Assembly: GCA_008360955.1 (NCBI GenBank)
Contig: LUCM01000819.1
Span: forward strand, 92,629 to 156,628
Length of the DNA stretch: 64,000 nucleotides
Source of the DNA: Fasciolopsis buskii
Lineage: Eukaryota > Platyhelminthes > Trematoda > Plagiorchiida > Fasciolidae
Reading direction: 5' to 3'
Program-made: the position numbers and the translations under genes
In this document: piece after piece, positions 62,182-64,000 of the stretch
How the letters are laid out: each line of letters begins with the position of its first letter
How positions within the stretch are numbered: position 1 is the first letter of the stretch
The notes under the pieces: model-generated
Databases searched by the model: none
Told to the model about the DNA's origin: nothing
The model's input: only the letters and a program-made list of their open reading frames with translations

Positions 62182-64000
62182 CTTACTAATGACTATAAGA
62201 TGTTCCTAGTCAGATACATTGTTATTTCATTACAGCTCAAAGATTATCGATTAATGTCACATCGCAGAGCCTTGAGTCATTGACCGAGGCAAATCTAGCA
62301 AATTTAAGCATTGTTTCTAGGGCCACAGCGGAGAGTTGTGTAGGCAAATTACTGTTGAATAGGCGGCAGTCAGCTCTTGTACTTGACATCTTTCATTCAT
62401 TCCCTTTTCATTGTGGAGAAACGACGAGGGACCTTAAGGGTATTCACTCTGTTCACCTTATGGTCTGAGTCAGTGACATGAGTGATGATTATTGTTGGTA
62501 GTTTGTGTCTATTTGCCTGTGGTTACGCCAACCTCAGATCCCCTGAGGTCAAAGACAAGTTCTATCGGAATTTGTCTTGTTTAATCTGAAGTGCAAGCCA
62601 AACGGATGACTATATTTGTTGGTAGTTGTGACACCTCAGTTCGCTGTTTAAAAGAAACAGAAAAGCACATTTGAAGCCCATCAATTGTCGACTCGGTTAC
62701 ATCTTTCCTTCCTCTTCCTATTGTAGTACTGATCCCCGGTGACGTGAATCAACAGAAGAATTTCAAGCATTCTAGTCTATTTCCGTTGACCCAGGTCACA
62801 CTTTTAATTTTCTTAGACTGTGATCGTGACATACCACTCTATAGTACTGTCAAGACGATGATTAGCGAGGCACACACCACCCTAGGACTTTGAGGTGGTT
62901 ATCCGCACAACCAAGTACCTGGCGGCTCGTCAACAGAGCAGGCAAATCACGGAAGCTTTACATCTAGTGGCAGAGGAGAGATCTCCCAAAAACATAGATG
63001 TATCCAAAGTCAGTTGTTCCATTAAAGGCTGGCGGATCCTTTGTACCTGATTTCGCAAATATTTTAAAAGGAAAAATCTTTGAGAATTCAGTGGATCAGA
63101 AAACTAAGAAAAAACCTTGAGCAATAATGGGAAAAACAATGTATAGGATGGGGCTTGTGGCAATAGTCGCAATATCCACCGACTGATTGAACGCACTCGT
63201 TCACGGAAAACGGATGTACATGATATGATAAGGGGGTTCGGCGACACACTTATTCCGCTTTGGGTAATTCTTCTGGAGTGTCTGATAGAGCAGTTCAGTT
63301 GACTCATTTGGACAATGGATCTTATGAATACTGTTCAAATTGAAGCAAGGCATAGTGTTTTATAAATATTTTATCGCCAAAACGTTTCATCAGTGAGATA
63401 TACTTTGTGCAGAGATACAAGAATGCTATACCAGATCGAGTATCTCCATTAATTGACAAGAATAATGACAACGTTTTAGTATCAGAGGCGACAATCTGCG
63501 AGATAGGTACGATCCAACAGACTGACGTGAATCGTTTGTCGCGCTGAAATAAGGCAAAACTGATGTCTCATCGCAAAAATCATGGGTATATTAGCTTGCT
63601 ATACGTTGCACCCAAGTTGGTAGTTGGCATTATTCATCGTTCACCATCTATGGGTCATCATAATTCATCATTGTTCAGCGTTAAACAGCAAGGCAAGCCT
63701 CACTGACCGCTGCCTTTCCCCAAAGTTACACATTTATGTAAGAAGAGTGAATATCCATCGGGAACAGGGCGTGGACCTACACAGGCGAGGAAAGATAAGA
63801 TGCTGCTGCAGCAAACACACGAAATACGGTCTAACTGTACAAACTCTCGTGTTCTCAATCATTCTGATTCGATAGAAAATGACAGCACGATCGCCACTGT
63901 TCACGGTTCATTGCCATATCCTTCAGCGTCTCCAGCCAGCAAGTCGACGAGTCTTTCGGACCCCAACCACGAACAAGTGAAACACCCAATTTACCAAAGT
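62182..64000. other. no gene recognised up to the window end
   Basis: Only short frames (for example 62280-62468, 63104-63307, 63624-63875) without family resemblance. A gene running past the right edge cannot be excluded. Confidence 0.4.

Overview
The window reads as a gene-poor eukaryotic nuclear scaffold. It has intron-split coding exons, decayed retrotransposons in several reading frames, tRNA-derived short repeats, tetranucleotide satellites and two N-filled assembly gaps (22641-23302 and 48878-49408). There is no bacterial operon structure. The wording of the retrotransposon fragments and of the histone H2B-like copy is what I would expect of a parasitic flatworm (cestode or trematode). 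That assignment is inference from familiarity, not a database result.

The clearest host gene is at the left end on the minus strand. Four exons (8453-8256, 5270-5016, 1448-989, 473-208) join in phase through good GT/AG sites into a 392-residue protein. It has two divergent ankyrin repeats and a C-terminal SOCS box, and a polyadenylation signal (168-173) lies just past the stop. This is an ankyrin-repeat and SOCS-box (ASB-like) protein, the substrate-receptor type of a Cullin-5/Elongin-BC ubiquitin ligase. A second, unidentified host gene is hinted at by a well-bounded minus-strand exon at 61114-60991, perhaps preceded by one at 61941-61780.

Most of the rest is mobile-element debris. RTE-type LINE remnants lie at about 11110-13265 and 36880-39450 (plus strand). 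A Ty3/gypsy pol remnant is at 20333-21569 and a CR1/Jockey-like LINE with its polymerase core deleted at 58983-60845 (both minus strand). tRNA-promoter-like repeats occur near 11.5, 14.0, 16.3, 33.7 and 39.7 kb, all on the minus strand. A dispersed fold-back repeat has copies at 24371-24456 and 33162-33314. An H2B-like open frame at 33709-34161 has lost its normal stop and reads into a tRNA-like repeat.

From 48.2 to 49.9 kb lies a degenerate TCAG/CATT satellite. It contains a near-identical inverted duplication that ends exactly at the second gap, which is probably an assembly artefact. The region 23.4-27.4 kb is strongly pyrimidine-rich on the plus strand and so produces long but probably meaningless open frames. 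The remaining intervals hold only short open frames that I cannot assign. I found no CRISPR, no prokaryotic system and no convincing new multi-gene system.
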